DNA of 64,000 bases, from assembly GCA_021781535.1 (NCBI GenBank), contig JAJXWO010000001.1, positions 186,001-250,000 on the forward strand, in the 5' to 3' direction. The translations under genes and the position numbers were made by a program. The notes below the pieces were generated by a model. It searched no databases. It was given only the letters and a program-made list of their open reading frames with translations, and was not told where the DNA came from. This DNA is from Deltaproteobacteria bacterium. GTDB taxonomy: Bacteria > Desulfobacterota > Desulfuromonadia > Geobacterales > Pseudopelobacteraceae. Below, piece after piece: positions 1 through 8,483 of this stretch. Position 1 is the first letter of the stretch; the number at the start of each line of letters is the position of its first letter.

Positions 1-2379
1 GTCTTTTGCTTCTTCAGTTAGATGCGGTGGCTGCTCCTCCGTTTCATTTTCGGCACGGTAGGTACGGTAAAGTTTACCCAGAAAATGGACCGAAAGATCA
101 GGAATGTCTTCGCGGCGCTCGTTCAGTGACGGCAGGCGTATGGAAAGTTCAGAGAGGCGGTGGTAGAGATCTTCGCGGAAGCGGCCTGACGAGATCTCAT
201 CGGCCAGATTTTTGTTGGTGGCTGCAACGAGCAAAACCCTGCTGTAGCGCTCGGTATTTTCTCCGAGCCTCATGAAACCGCCATTGTCGAGAAACCGCAG
301 CAACTGCACCTGGGTCTTGGGATCGGCATCACCGATTTCATCAAGAAAGACGATGCCGCCGATGGTTTCTTCCAAAATTCCACGCCGATCAGTGTAGGCT
401 CCGGTAAAAGCTCCTTTTTTGTGCCCAAACAGCTCTGAATAGGTCAAATCACCCGAATAAGCAGCTATGTTTGTTTTTTTTACCGGTAGTTCCCCGTTGG
501 GGTTAATAGTGCGGCGATACAGTTCATTAAGTTTGTTGTACAGGTTATTAAAGAAGAATTCCTTGCCGGACCCGGTCTGGCCGGTCACCAGTATTGAGGG
601 GAGGCCGATGGTCGCCTCCTGTAGAACATTGCGCGACCAGAATACGATTCGATTGAAAAGTGGTGGCGAAACGGTGTTGATAAATTCGACGATCTCCTGT
701 GATTTTGGACTGTTGCCGATGATGTTACCCAGTCGATACGAAGAGACGTGGGGATCTTTGTAGGCAACATCTGTTGTGAGCCGATTGACTTCACCCTGAA
801 GCCGCTCGATGCGCTGCAGATCGGATATGTGGCGTGCAGTCAAGGAGCCAATGACTTGTAATAAACGGCGATGCTCCTCACGGAAATAGTCGTACTGGAG
901 TGAATTCAGGCAGATAACGGCAATTACTTCGTCGTCACAAATGATTGGCACGGCAATTTCGCTTTTCAGGAGGGCACTCATTGAGCGGTGGAAGCCTTCC
1001 CCCTGAAGTTCCGCCTCAACACGAGGAGTTATTTTCGACTGCTTGGTAAATGCGACGAACCCTGTCAGGCTCCGTGATTCCTTTGGCAGTTCGTTTCCGC
1101 CGACAACGAGAGGTGGAATATATTTTTTTAGCCACTCCTTGTTTTTGGCACCAATAATGGTACCGTTCTCGTTCTCTACCACCAGCCACCTGGCACCATC
1201 CCGTTCAACGACAACGGCAATGCTGCCGGTATCTGCGCCAATCAATTCGGTCGCCTTGGAAAGAACCCTGGTTAAAAATGGCTGCAGGCTTTCAGTCCTC
1301 TCATTCAGAAGATCACTGATTTCGGAAAGCACCCGGATTTCAAGATGTTCTCCACCAACTTCACTGATGACCTTTTCAACCATTTCTGCATGAGTCTGCA
1401 GTAACCCCATTTCAAAATCGTTGAACTGATACAATTCATGAGAGTAATAATTAAGCAGGCAGATTATACGTCGGGTTTCAGGATCAAAACGCGGCACAAC
1501 GTAGAGCGAGCGAAGCTCCAGTGATTCAGTCAATGCCCGTTTCTGCAGGTTGTGCTGGGTTAAATCGGGGATAAAAAGCGGCTTTAACAGGCGGTCGTCA
1601 GTAATCAGCCCCTGATCACTGATATAATTGGAAATCAGCGACATACCCTTGCGAAGATCCAGGGCTCCCAGCAGGTCATACTCTTTTTTCAGGTTTTCAT
1701 CAGCAGAATAGCTGGCGATGTTTTCCAGAGCACCTGCAACGCCGTCCTGATGGGTCGGCACCAGCACTGCCGCAAGAGAAACCTTCTCAATCAGTTTAAC
1801 AGCGGATCGTACCATCATTCCCGCCGCCTCACGCGCCTTGAACTTCTCGAGATGCCGGGCCAGATGGACCTGTTGGTGGTATATCCTTGCCTGGTCAAGC
1901 GGCTCAGCAATAATATCGGCCAGTTCAGCCAGTTGAGCTTTTATCGGGGCGCTCAACAGTGTCGCGGAGTTGTCGTGGTCGACACAGAGTACGCCAATCG
2001 ACTTTCCCGCACTGACAATCGGCATTACGTAGCTGGAGCGGAACCTGAAGCGGACAGCGTATTTGTGATCATCGGAGCTCTTGTTTGTTCCGGAGAGTTT
2101 GAAATCAAGTGGGAGCTGCCTGACAAACACGGTGGAAACGATCGCTTCCTTTGAAAATATCGGAAAGGTTGTCTCGACAAGCTCTTTTCCGAGTGGGCCG
2201 GTGGCATGGACACACGCGAGAGCCCCCCGGGTCAGGTCTTCCAGGTAGATACGGATTTGTTCGCTCCCTGACAGCTGCTTGGCGTTTTCGGTTAGAGCAT
2301 ACAGCAGCTCTCCGAGGTTTTCTTTGCCGTAAACGGCAATGGCAGCCTGGAAATCTTTAAAACGTGATGCGACCGGCAT
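1..2379 (-). CDS. GAF-domain sigma-54-dependent transcriptional activator (C-terminus beyond window)
   Basis: An enhancer-binding protein that would use ATP hydrolysis to open sigma-54 promoters. The reading frame is open from an ATG at 2379 to the left edge (793 codons visible), so the end of the AAA+ domain and any DNA-binding helix-turn-helix lie outside. The first ~530 residues read as two or three GAF-like sensor domains. The AAA+ core follows: Walker A GQTGSGKE near residue 603, an intact sigma-54 contact loop GAFTGA near 656, and Walker B IVFLDEIGD near 677. The start is supported by AGGGGG just upstream. The segment between Walker A and GAFTGA is less like the standard form. It lies downstream of flgM on the same strand, and the flgB promoter candidate in this window is sigma-54 type, so a role in flagellar control is possible. 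That link is inference; the signal it senses is unknown. Confidence 0.93.
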   Translation of the reverse strand, partial: MPVASRFKDFQAAIAVYGKENLGELLYALTENAKQLSGSEQIRIYLEDLTRGALACVHATGPLGKELVETTFPIFSKEAIVSTVFVRQLPLDFKLSGTNKSSDDHKYAVRFRFRSSYVMPIVSAGKSIGVLCVDHDNSATLLSAPIKAQLAELADIIAEPLDQARIYHQQVHLARHLEKFKAREAAGMMVRSAVKLIEKVSLAAVLVPTHQDGVAGALENIASYSADENLKKEYDLLGALDLRKGMSLISNYISDQGLITDDRLLKPLFIPDLTQHNLQKRALTESLELRSLYVVPRFDPETRRIICLLNYYSHELYQFNDFEMGLLQTHAEMVEKVISEVGGEHLEIRVLSEISDLLNERTESLQPFLTRVLSKATELIGADTGSIAVVVERDGARWLVVENENGTIIGAKNKEWLKKYIPPLVVGGNELPKESRSLTGFVAFTKQSKITPRVEAELQGEGFHRSMSALLKSEIAVPIICDDEVIAVICLNSLQYDYFREEHRRLLQVIGSLTARHISDLQRIERLQGEVNRLTTDVAYKDPHVSSYRLGNIIGNSPKSQEIVEFINTVSPPLFNRIVFWSRNVLQEATIGLPSILVTGQTGSGKEFFFNNLYNKLNELYRRTINPNGELPVKKTNIAAYSGDLTYSELFGHKKGAFTGAYTDRRGILEETIGGIVFLDEIGDADPKTQVQLLRFLDNGGFMRLGENTERYSRVLLVAATNKNLADEISSGRFREDLYHRLSELSIRLPSLNERREDIPDLSVHFLGKLYRTYRAENETEEQPPHLTEEAKD

Positions 2380-2591
2380 GGTGCCCCCTGCTATATTTTT
2401 ACAACCAGATAACCAGAGCATGCGCGGCGATGTTATTTCACTCAACAGCCGCTGGAAATCCTTCTGATGAACCAAATAAGAACACGCATGAGTATAAAAT
2501 ATACACGACAGAAATGTAGCGCGGGAGGAGAGTCAGGTCAAGGAGGAAGTGAGAATGCTGCAGATGCTCCGTTCGGGCGGCGGAGCCGGCG
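2380..2591. other. Intergenic region between flgM and the sigma-54 activator
   Basis: About 210 bases without a convincing gene. A short GC-rich hairpin (GCTCCG at 2566-2571 with CGGAGC at 2581-2586) sits just after the flgM stop, but no T-tract follows on the minus strand, so it is at best a weak terminator. I found no good promoter for the activator gene. Confidence 0.4.
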
Positions 2592-2864
2592 TCACCCTTT
2601 GAGTGCGTTCAACATCTTATCGGCTACATCCTTGCCGCTGATATTGTAGGAACCTGCTGCCAACTGCTGCCGAATGATGTTCAGCCGTTCCCGGTGAGCT
2701 TCATCGTCGGCCAGTTGAGTGGCGACTGGAGAGATGGCGACAGAGGCAGAGGGTGTTTCAGAAATTGCCTGATTCGCGAGGTTAGCTTCAGGTCGTGCAG
2801 CAGACTTGGTTTCTGTTCGGTTTAACAACGCCATATAATTTGACACTCGATCATCTATTTTCAT
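2592..2864 (-). CDS. flgM: Flagellar anti-sigma-28 factor FlgM
   Basis: A 90-residue protein with the expected FlgM layout: a variable, probably disordered N-terminal half, and a conserved C-terminal sigma-28-binding segment (residues ~57-90, RLNIIRQQLAAGSYNISGKD followed by VADKMLNALKG). In the known pathway FlgM holds FliA inactive until the hook-basal body is finished, and is then exported through the flagellum. The start at 2864 has GGAG seven bases upstream. It is about 21 kb from the main flagellar cluster and on the opposite strand. A sigma-28-like sequence lies about 130 bases upstream. Family assignment is confident from the C-terminal motif; fliA itself is not in the window. Confidence 0.9.
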   Translation of the reverse strand: MKIDDRVSNYMALLNRTETKSAARPEANLANQAISETPSASVAISPVATQLADDEAHRERLNIIRQQLAAGSYNISGKDVADKMLNALKG

Positions 2865-3167
2865 AACGGGCTCCGGTCTTAGGTACCAAAGGAGGACGGT
2901 ACGCTGTTTTCTCTGCTTTCAGAGGTAAAATGGCTGTATTGAAGCTTGCACTCTGTCCACAGGCTCGGCCAATTTTTATGGTCAATATTCTCATCGGGAA
3001 ACGTGCGATAAAACTTTAGTACATTAGAATGTCATTACCTGTATTTTTTGCAGTAGTGGATAGGTGTTGTTTGTTTTACAGAAATGATGAGCTAAGCGAA
3101 TATAATCCTGCTTCCTGGGGCTTCTGGAGGGGGGGTACGACGAGGTCGCGGTAATGCAGGTGGAAAT
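2865..3167. other. Intergenic region upstream of flgM
   Basis: About 300 bases between flgM and the 612-residue gene, both on the minus strand. It contains the flgM ribosome-binding site (GGAG before 2864) and the sigma-28-like sequence at 2991-3018. I see no conserved ORF and no clear terminator for the upstream gene. Confidence 0.5.
2991..3018 (-). promoter_or_regulatory. Candidate sigma-28 promoter of flgM
   Basis: On the minus strand TAAA (3018-3015) is followed after 16 bases by CCCGATGA (2998-2991). The sigma-28 consensus is TAAA, about 15 bases, GCCGATAA. The -10 element matches 6 of 8 and the spacer is one base long. flgM is a usual FliA target, which raises plausibility, but the match is imperfect. 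Confidence 0.35.
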
Positions 3168-5006
3168 TCAGCTGAGTCCTTTCCTGATCTGGTACAACTC
3201 TGTGATGTCCAAGCCGTTTTTTTCGTAATATTCCCGTTCCAGCTCTTCAACATAAAACCGGTCAAGTCCGGAGTTCTCAAGAAAGTCCTCCCGCAGCCCG
3301 ACGTTACGTTCTGCAATAATCTGCGGCAACAGCGAATGCAGGTATATGGCCTCTTTTTTGATGGTAAAGATGGTTTCGTTGAAAAGATGATCAGGGATAT
3401 CGCTACTGATTCGTTTCTTTGTCTTCAACTCTTCGACAATTTCCCGGCGCAATGCCTCCTGATCAGCCTTTGTGGTAAACTTCGAGTAAAAATTTCTTAT
3501 GCGGTCACGCACATGTTCAAGGAGAACAATCGCAATTCTTTCTTCCTGATCGATATCGGTTAATTGACGGTGCAAGCTCTCAATTGATGATTGTCCCGCC
3601 TCAATTGCAGCCAGTCCATCCATGAGAGTTTTAACCTTGCGCCGGCCAAAATTGCCCAGATAGGCATTTGAGAACAGCTCTCGGATAAACAACTCGTGAA
3701 AACAGTTTTCGTGCAGGTTGTCGAAGGCAGCCTTGTGCTCCAGCAAGCCACGCAGCATCTCTTCATTAATCCGCACGGTTTCCATGAAGGCCAGTTGACT
3801 GATCAGGTTTGAAACGGTGTCAAAACGATCAAGATACGTTATTACATACGAGAAGCCATCCAGCAGCGATGAGTCGGCTCCATCCCGGATTTTCTCATCA
3901 CACTCCTTGCTGGCATCCAGCATCAACTGATCGTAGGCGTGGTCACGGTTATCCATCGCCTTTTTCTTGCCCGTGATCAGCTTGAGCATATCATCCCGGT
4001 CGATGCGGCTCTCAATGTTGATCTCCCGGAAAAAAATCCCCTCCAGGATTTCTCGAGTTGCTGCAATGTAATCCGGCTCATGGTCGCCTTTGAGATTACG
4101 CCCTTTTTTGAGCATCTCATCAAGCGTATAAAACAGTGCCCCCGGAATTTTGTTGCGGACCGACAATGTTTTCAGACGAGTCAAGCGGGCGTTGTCGAGG
4201 TTGCTGATCTCATTTTTGGCGTTGCATGCCAGCAGGATGTTGCGGTATTCATCGACAATTCTCTTATTAGCCGGACTGCGGTACATGGCATCGATTCTGA
4301 TGCGTTCCTGCTGGTAGCGGTCAATTTTATGTTTTGTTGCGACCGCTACCAGTCGGCTGAAATCCTCATCAGATATTTTTTTGTTTTTGAAATAGAAGCT
4401 GCGGAAAAGGTCGCGATATTCACGGTGGTGGCGGTTGATCAGCTTGATTACAAATAGCTGGGATGATTCGTCGTTCAATAACGGGTAGAGTTCGGAAATA
4501 AGAATGTCGTCACGCTCGTCACCAACAGCTTCCGAGCGTTTGATGCTTTTGCCTATTCGTTTGACCAGCTCTTCCTGCTGGTTTTTCAATTTACGTGACA
4601 ACAGATTGGAGTGAACAAAGAAAAAATAGTTGCAGACAGCATTCCCTTCGAAAAAGATGGTGTCATATGTTTCAGAGCCTGATGTACGGTCGCTGAAACG
4701 GACGGTGCCATCTTCGTCGGAGTGAACCCCGTACATAACCAGACGGTTGATGATTTCCGGTTTGGCAAGATCGGATGTCGGCTGATCTACTCCAAACATA
4801 TATTCGCAAAAATTGCCACCGTTGCCCTGGTAGCTGATTCCCCCCGGTGAGAGGATCATTTCGTTGCCGGGAGAGAATATGCGCAGCTGGTCCTCTTCCT
4901 GGACGATGTTAAAGAAGTAGCGCTGGTAGGCATCATTGCCGGCCACCATGACAAAATACTCTGTCTGCTCTCCCATCAAGCCGTGCAGCCGAATGTCCTT
5001 ATGCAT
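3168..5006 (-). CDS. Uncharacterised 612-residue protein (probably TIGR04442 family)
   Basis: A soluble protein with no signal peptide or obvious membrane segment. The first ~130 residues look like a small globular beta-rich domain. The rest is helical and highly charged, with many Lys, Arg and Glu residues and coiled-coil-like stretches (around residues 130-260 and 430-560). I see no Walker motif, metal-binding cluster or catalytic signature. It resembles what I recall of the TIGR04442 conserved hypothetical family of Deltaproteobacteria, but I could not check this. The start at 5006 has a good AGGAGA sequence. It is 17 bases downstream of the MBL-fold hydrolase gene and probably co-transcribed with it. 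Function unknown. Confidence 0.75.
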   Translation of the reverse strand: MHKDIRLHGLMGEQTEYFVMVAGNDAYQRYFFNIVQEEDQLRIFSPGNEMILSPGGISYQGNGGNFCEYMFGVDQPTSDLAKPEIINRLVMYGVHSDEDGTVRFSDRTSGSETYDTIFFEGNAVCNYFFFVHSNLLSRKLKNQQEELVKRIGKSIKRSEAVGDERDDILISELYPLLNDESSQLFVIKLINRHHREYRDLFRSFYFKNKKISDEDFSRLVAVATKHKIDRYQQERIRIDAMYRSPANKRIVDEYRNILLACNAKNEISNLDNARLTRLKTLSVRNKIPGALFYTLDEMLKKGRNLKGDHEPDYIAATREILEGIFFREINIESRIDRDDMLKLITGKKKAMDNRDHAYDQLMLDASKECDEKIRDGADSSLLDGFSYVITYLDRFDTVSNLISQLAFMETVRINEEMLRGLLEHKAAFDNLHENCFHELFIRELFSNAYLGNFGRRKVKTLMDGLAAIEAGQSSIESLHRQLTDIDQEERIAIVLLEHVRDRIRNFYSKFTTKADQEALRREIVEELKTKKRISSDIPDHLFNETIFTIKKEAIYLHSLLPQIIAERNVGLREDFLENSGLDRFYVEELEREYYEKNGLDITELYQIRKGLS

Positions 5007-5023
5007 CTCGTTTCTCCTTGCAG

Positions 5024-5782
5024 TTACAACAGCTCGAACTCCATACTGTCATATGCCAGTTCAAATCCGGGTGGTAGCTTGTGCCCCTCCGCGTATGCGA
5101 TCTGATGGGTAAGATGGGTCAGGATTGTGCGGGGGACTTTTAGCTGCCGTGCTGCTGTAATCGCGCCCTGAATATTGAAGTGGAATGGATGTTCAGTCCA
5201 GCGCAAGCCGTCAATCACCAACAGTTCCAAGCCTTGCAGCAGTTCCACTGACGGGTCTGGAATAGAGCTGCAGTCGGTCAAGTAAGCAAAATCCCCGATT
5301 CGGTATCCATATGAGATGGTCCTGCCGTGCAGCAGCGGTATCGGAGTAATAACCTGGCCGAACAGTTCAAAAGGAGCATCAATTTCGTGAGAAGCCAGTA
5401 ATGGTGAATAACCGGAACCGTCATGCTCATTAAATATGTAGCTGAAGCCGCTCTGTAATATTCCAAGGGTTGCCTTGGACGCAAAGCAGGGTATAATTTC
5501 CTTGTGGAGAAAATGAAACCCGCGCAGGTCATCAATGCCATTGACATGATCAGCATGGGCGTGGGTGAAAAGGACGGCATCAATACGGCGGATATGCTGT
5601 CGCAAGGCCTGCTCTCTCAAATCGGTAGATGTATCAACCAGAATGGTATGATCATTGTAACAGACCAAAAGGGATGCGCGCGTACGCTTGTCCCGGGAGG
5701 ATCCCGAGATGCAGACCGGACAGTCGCAGCCCACCATGGGAACCCCCGTGGAAGTGCCACACCCCAAAATAGTGATCTTCAT
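5024..5782 (-). CDS. MBL-fold metallohydrolase (PhnP-like)
   Basis: A 252-residue metallo-beta-lactamase-fold hydrolase. The N-terminus MKITILGCGTSTGVPMVGCD followed by a Cys pair, and the zinc-binding motif THAHADH (residues ~75-81), place it with the PhnP/phosphodiesterase-like branch rather than true beta-lactamases. Further His and Asp residues (LLHGRTISYGYR, LTDCSS, LTHLTHQ) can complete a two-metal site. The frame extends upstream to 5881, but the added 33 residues do not look conserved and the family begins at MKITILG, so I use the ATG at 5782. The substrate is probably a phosphodiester or cyclic phosphate; this is family-level inference. Confidence 0.88.
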   Translation of the reverse strand: MKITILGCGTSTGVPMVGCDCPVCISGSSRDKRTRASLLVCYNDHTILVDTSTDLREQALRQHIRRIDAVLFTHAHADHVNGIDDLRGFHFLHKEIIPCFASKATLGILQSGFSYIFNEHDGSGYSPLLASHEIDAPFELFGQVITPIPLLHGRTISYGYRIGDFAYLTDCSSIPDPSVELLQGLELLVIDGLRWTEHPFHFNIQGAITAARQLKVPRTILTHLTHQIAYAEGHKLPPGFELAYDSMEFELL

Positions 5783-5920
5783 ACTGGTCAACTTTCTCGT
5801 AAAGTAGCTCGAAAATAACAGAATCAGTTCATGCAGGCAAGATGGTTTTAGGGGTGGTCGTGCCTGTTTGAGCCGGGACAAAATAACGGTTTCAGTGAGG
5901 CCAAACGGGAGTGCCTGCCA

Positions 5921-6490
5921 TCATGGAAGGACCGGATTACTGCCCGGAGCAAGCGTTTCCACGCCGTCATTGATGTACTGTAACGAGTATTTTACGTAGT
6001 TGCCGGGCGACTTCTTCAGCCAGGCGATTTCGTCCGTGGTCAAGTCGCGCTTGTATTTGGCTGGCGCGCCGACCCAGAGAGTATGTGGTGGGATGACAGT
6101 CCCTTCGGTAACCAATGCCCGTGCACCTACCAGTGCTCCTTCACCGACGACGGCATGGTCCATCACCATGGCCTGCATTCCGATAAAACAGCCATTCTGC
6201 AAAGTGCAGCCATGCAGGGTTACGCTGTGGCCAATAGTGACGTCATCGCCGATAATCAATGGTGCCCCGGGATCATCAGCATGCTTTTTGTGGGTGACGT
6301 GCAACATGGAGAGGTCCTGCACGTTACTGCGGTCACCGATGCGGATATGGTTGACGTCGCCGCGCACAACGCAGTTGTACCAGACACTTGATTGCGCTCC
6401 TATCACAACATCGCCGATTATTACGGCGGTTTCGGCAATAAATGCGGTTGGATCAATGGCGGGGTGAATGTCTTGAAAAACTTTGATCAT
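5921..6490 (-). CDS. Gamma-carbonic-anhydrase-family protein
   Basis: A 189-residue left-handed beta-helix protein of hexapeptide repeats (for example VIIGDVVIGAQSSVWYNCVV and IIGDDVTIGHSVTLHGC). The family forms trimers with a metal bound by His residues from neighbouring subunits. Candidates here are the His in LHVTH and those in GHSVTLHGC. Homologues (YrdA, PaaY, Cam type) vary in carbonic anhydrase activity, so the reaction is not certain. The length matches YrdA-type members. It has its own sigma-70-like promoter (6531-6559) diverging from that of dapF. Confidence 0.9.
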   Translation of the reverse strand: MIKVFQDIHPAIDPTAFIAETAVIIGDVVIGAQSSVWYNCVVRGDVNHIRIGDRSNVQDLSMLHVTHKKHADDPGAPLIIGDDVTIGHSVTLHGCTLQNGCFIGMQAMVMDHAVVGEGALVGARALVTEGTVIPPHTLWVGAPAKYKRDLTTDEIAWLKKSPGNYVKYSLQYINDGVETLAPGSNPVLP

Positions 6491-6530
6491 GGCTGTAGTC
6501 CCTCAAAAGAAATGGTTGCTGAACCGCTGA

Positions 6531-6559
6531 AGTATAGCCGCTTGCCGATGAATTGGCAA
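6531..6559 (-). promoter_or_regulatory. Sigma-70-type promoter for the gamma-carbonic-anhydrase gene
   Basis: On the minus strand TTGCCA (6559-6554) and TATACT (6536-6531) are separated by 17 bases; each matches consensus at 5 of 6 positions. It lies about 40 bases upstream of the start codon at 6490. This is one of the best promoter matches in the window. Confidence 0.7.
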
Positions 6560-6596
6560 TCATGACGTTTACACTGGGGAATGCCGATTAAACTAC

Positions 6597-6625
6597 TTGT
6601 TGCCGCGCCCTATTTTTGCTATGTT
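6597..6625 (+). promoter_or_regulatory. Candidate promoter for dapF
   Basis: TTGTTG (6597-6602), 17 bases, TATGTT (6620-6625), with a TGC extended -10 immediately before the -10. Individually the hexamers are moderate. The position fits a transcript beginning near 6632, upstream of the chosen dapF start at 6662 and downstream of the alternative ATG at 6581. Confidence 0.45.
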
Positions 6626-6661
6626 ACAAAACATTTCACCAATAAGGGGTTAAGCCATAAC

Positions 6662-7492
6662 ATGAAATTCACCAAGATGCAGGGTGCCGGAAATGACTAT
6701 GTCTATGTGAACTGTTTTGAGGAAACTGTTGCCGATCCACAGCAAACCGCAATCCAGGTTTCAAACCGCAACTTCGGGATCGGTTCCGACGGATTGATCC
6801 TGATCATGCCATCGGAGACGGCTGATGTTCGGATGCGGATGTTCAACTCTGACGGTTCCGAATCGGAGATGTGCGGCAACGGTATTCGTTGTGTTGCCAA
6901 ATATGCATACGATCACGGCCTTGTAACAAAGACCGAAATAACTGCAGAAACCGGCAACGGTATTCTGACGCTGCAATTATTTCCCGGAAGCGACGGGAAT
7001 ATCGAAAAAGTGCGGGTCAACATGGGGCTGCCGCGCTTAACGCGTGCCGAAATCCCCATGAAAGGTGATCCAAGCTCAAAAGTAATTGCGGAAGAGTTGA
7101 CCGTATTGGACAAGACCTTCAAAATTACGTGTGCTTCAATGGGTAATCCGCACTGTGTCATTTTTGTCGATGATGTTGCCGATTTCCCGGTTGCAACCTA
7201 TGGACCGCTGATAGAAAATCATGAACTCTTTCCCCGCCGCACGAATGTAGAATTTATCCAGGTCATTTCACGCACTGAAATTCGACAGCGGACCTGGGAA
7301 CGGGGTGCCGGTGAAACATTGGCGTGCGGAACCGGTTCCAGCGCAGCGACTGCAGCGTGCGTACTGAACAATCTGACGGAGAAATGCATTCTTAACCATT
7401 TGTCCGGAGGCGATCTGGAGATGGAATGGGCTGCTGATGGCAGGATTTATATGACCGGACCGGCGGTAGAGGTATTCAGCGGAGAAATCTGA
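6662..7492 (+). CDS. dapF: Diaminopimelate epimerase DapF
   Basis: Converts LL- to meso-diaminopimelate, the precursor of lysine and of peptidoglycan cross-links; cytosolic. The 276-residue protein has both catalytic cysteines of this cofactor-free racemase: one in [10 protein letters not shown] (residues ~68-77) and one in [10 protein letters not shown] (~217-226). The N-terminus [16 protein letters not shown] is the standard family start, so I chose ATG 6662. An in-frame ATG at 6581 would add 27 unrelated residues and precedes the likely promoter. AAGGGG lies 13 bases upstream. The next gene, gspC, starts 80 bases later. Confidence 0.97.
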   Translation: MKFTKMQGAGNDYVYVNCFEETVADPQQTAIQVSNRNFGIGSDGLILIMPSETADVRMRMFNSDGSESEMCGNGIRCVAKYAYDHGLVTKTEITAETGNGILTLQLFPGSDGNIEKVRVNMGLPRLTRAEIPMKGDPSSKVIAEELTVLDKTFKITCASMGNPHCVIFVDDVADFPVATYGPLIENHELFPRRTNVEFIQVISRTEIRQRTWERGAGETLACGTGSSAATAACVLNNLTEKCILNHLSGGDLEMEWAADGRIYMTGPAVEVFSGEI

Positions 7493-7496
7493 AATC

Positions 7497-7513
7497 AATT
7501 TTGAATTTTGAAT
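7497..7513 (+). repeat. 17-bp AT-rich repeat, copy 1
   Basis: AATTTTGAATTTTGAAT directly downstream of dapF. An identical 17-mer occurs at 34146-34162 downstream of another gene. Internally it is two TTTTGAA units. Confidence 0.6.
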
Positions 7514-7571
7514 AGCAGGTTCTTAAATCGTAAGATAAATCAAAAATTCATTAGAATACATTACAGGTCTT

Positions 7572-8459
7572 ATGTCGCGTGCTATTTTTATCGTAAATCT
7601 ATTTCTGGGGATAGTCATCATTGCCCTATTGGCCGGGATTGCCACCGAGACTCTCTCAACGCGACTCGGAAGTAAGTTCCCCTCCAAAGGTGCAACGACA
7701 GCCGCTCCCCCGTCTGCCGCCCCGCGCATGGAGATGCTCTCTTTTTACGCCCCGATCCTGACTGACGGGCTATTTGGGAAGGCGACCCAGGGCCCGCTGG
7801 TTCCGATCACAACTGCTTCGGTGTCGGCGCAGGCTGCTCCGGCAACCGCACCCTCTGAACTGATGCTGCTTGGCACGGCTGTCGGATCATTTCGTGAAAC
7901 CTTTGCCCTGGTTCGAAACACGACAAAGCAGGAAGAGCGGGTATTCCGCCTTGGGGATATGGTCTTTGATGCCGGGCGTCTGGTAGAGGTTCGCAAGGAA
8001 AATGCTTTTATTGTCGTCAATGGCAAGAAAGTCGAACTGCTGACACCCTTTACGCCGCCTCCTTCATCCTCACCCGCTCCCCCAGCGGCAGCGGCGGCGG
8101 GAACACTGCAGCCGGGTGCAGCAGTGGCCAATCTGGGAGCAGGCAACTATGTTATAGATCAGCGTGCCCTGAACTCGGCTCTGGACAATCCTGCCCAGGC
8201 AATGAGTGATGCCCGACTGCTCCCCAGCCAGAAGGATGGCAAAGTCGAGGGTTTCCGGGTTTCGGAGGTCAAGCCGAATGGTGTATTCGGCATGATCGGT
8301 ATCAAAAACGGTGACACCTTGCTGCGATTGAATGATTTTCCGATGGATTCGCCGGATAAGGCACTGCAGTCATTCATTGCCCTCAAGGGGCAGAACCATC
8401 TGAAATTGGATATTATTCGCGACGGGCAGCCACAGACGCTCAACTACGATATACGGTAA
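7572..8459 (+). CDS. gspC: Type II secretion inner-membrane protein GspC
   Basis: A 295-residue bitopic inner-membrane protein that links the GspD secretin to the inner-membrane platform. Residues ~5-27 are a single N-terminal membrane anchor. Residues ~90-155 form the periplasmic homology region (LMLLGTAVGSFRETFALVRN and VFRLGDMVFDAGR). A Pro/Ala-rich linker follows, and residues ~205-295 are a PDZ-like domain (GVFGMIGIKNGDTLLRLNDF). It is first in gspCDEF, 24 bases before gspD. The order C-D-E-F is the classical start of a T2SS operon. Confidence 0.9.
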   Translation: MSRAIFIVNLFLGIVIIALLAGIATETLSTRLGSKFPSKGATTAAPPSAAPRMEMLSFYAPILTDGLFGKATQGPLVPITTASVSAQAAPATAPSELMLLGTAVGSFRETFALVRNTTKQEERVFRLGDMVFDAGRLVEVRKENAFIVVNGKKVELLTPFTPPPSSSPAPPAAAAAGTLQPGAAVANLGAGNYVIDQRALNSALDNPAQAMSDARLLPSQKDGKVEGFRVSEVKPNGVFGMIGIKNGDTLLRLNDFPMDSPDKALQSFIALKGQNHLKLDIIRDGQPQTLNYDIR

Positions 8460-8483
8460 CGTTACCCTGCTCAGGAGGCACAC

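Noticed and set aside
5783-5881. Upstream extension of the MBL-fold hydrolase
   Set aside because: The 33 extra residues do not resemble the family N-terminus; MKITILG at 5782 does.
6581-6661. Longer dapF start at 6581
   Set aside because: It would begin upstream of the promoter candidate and add residues not seen in DapF.
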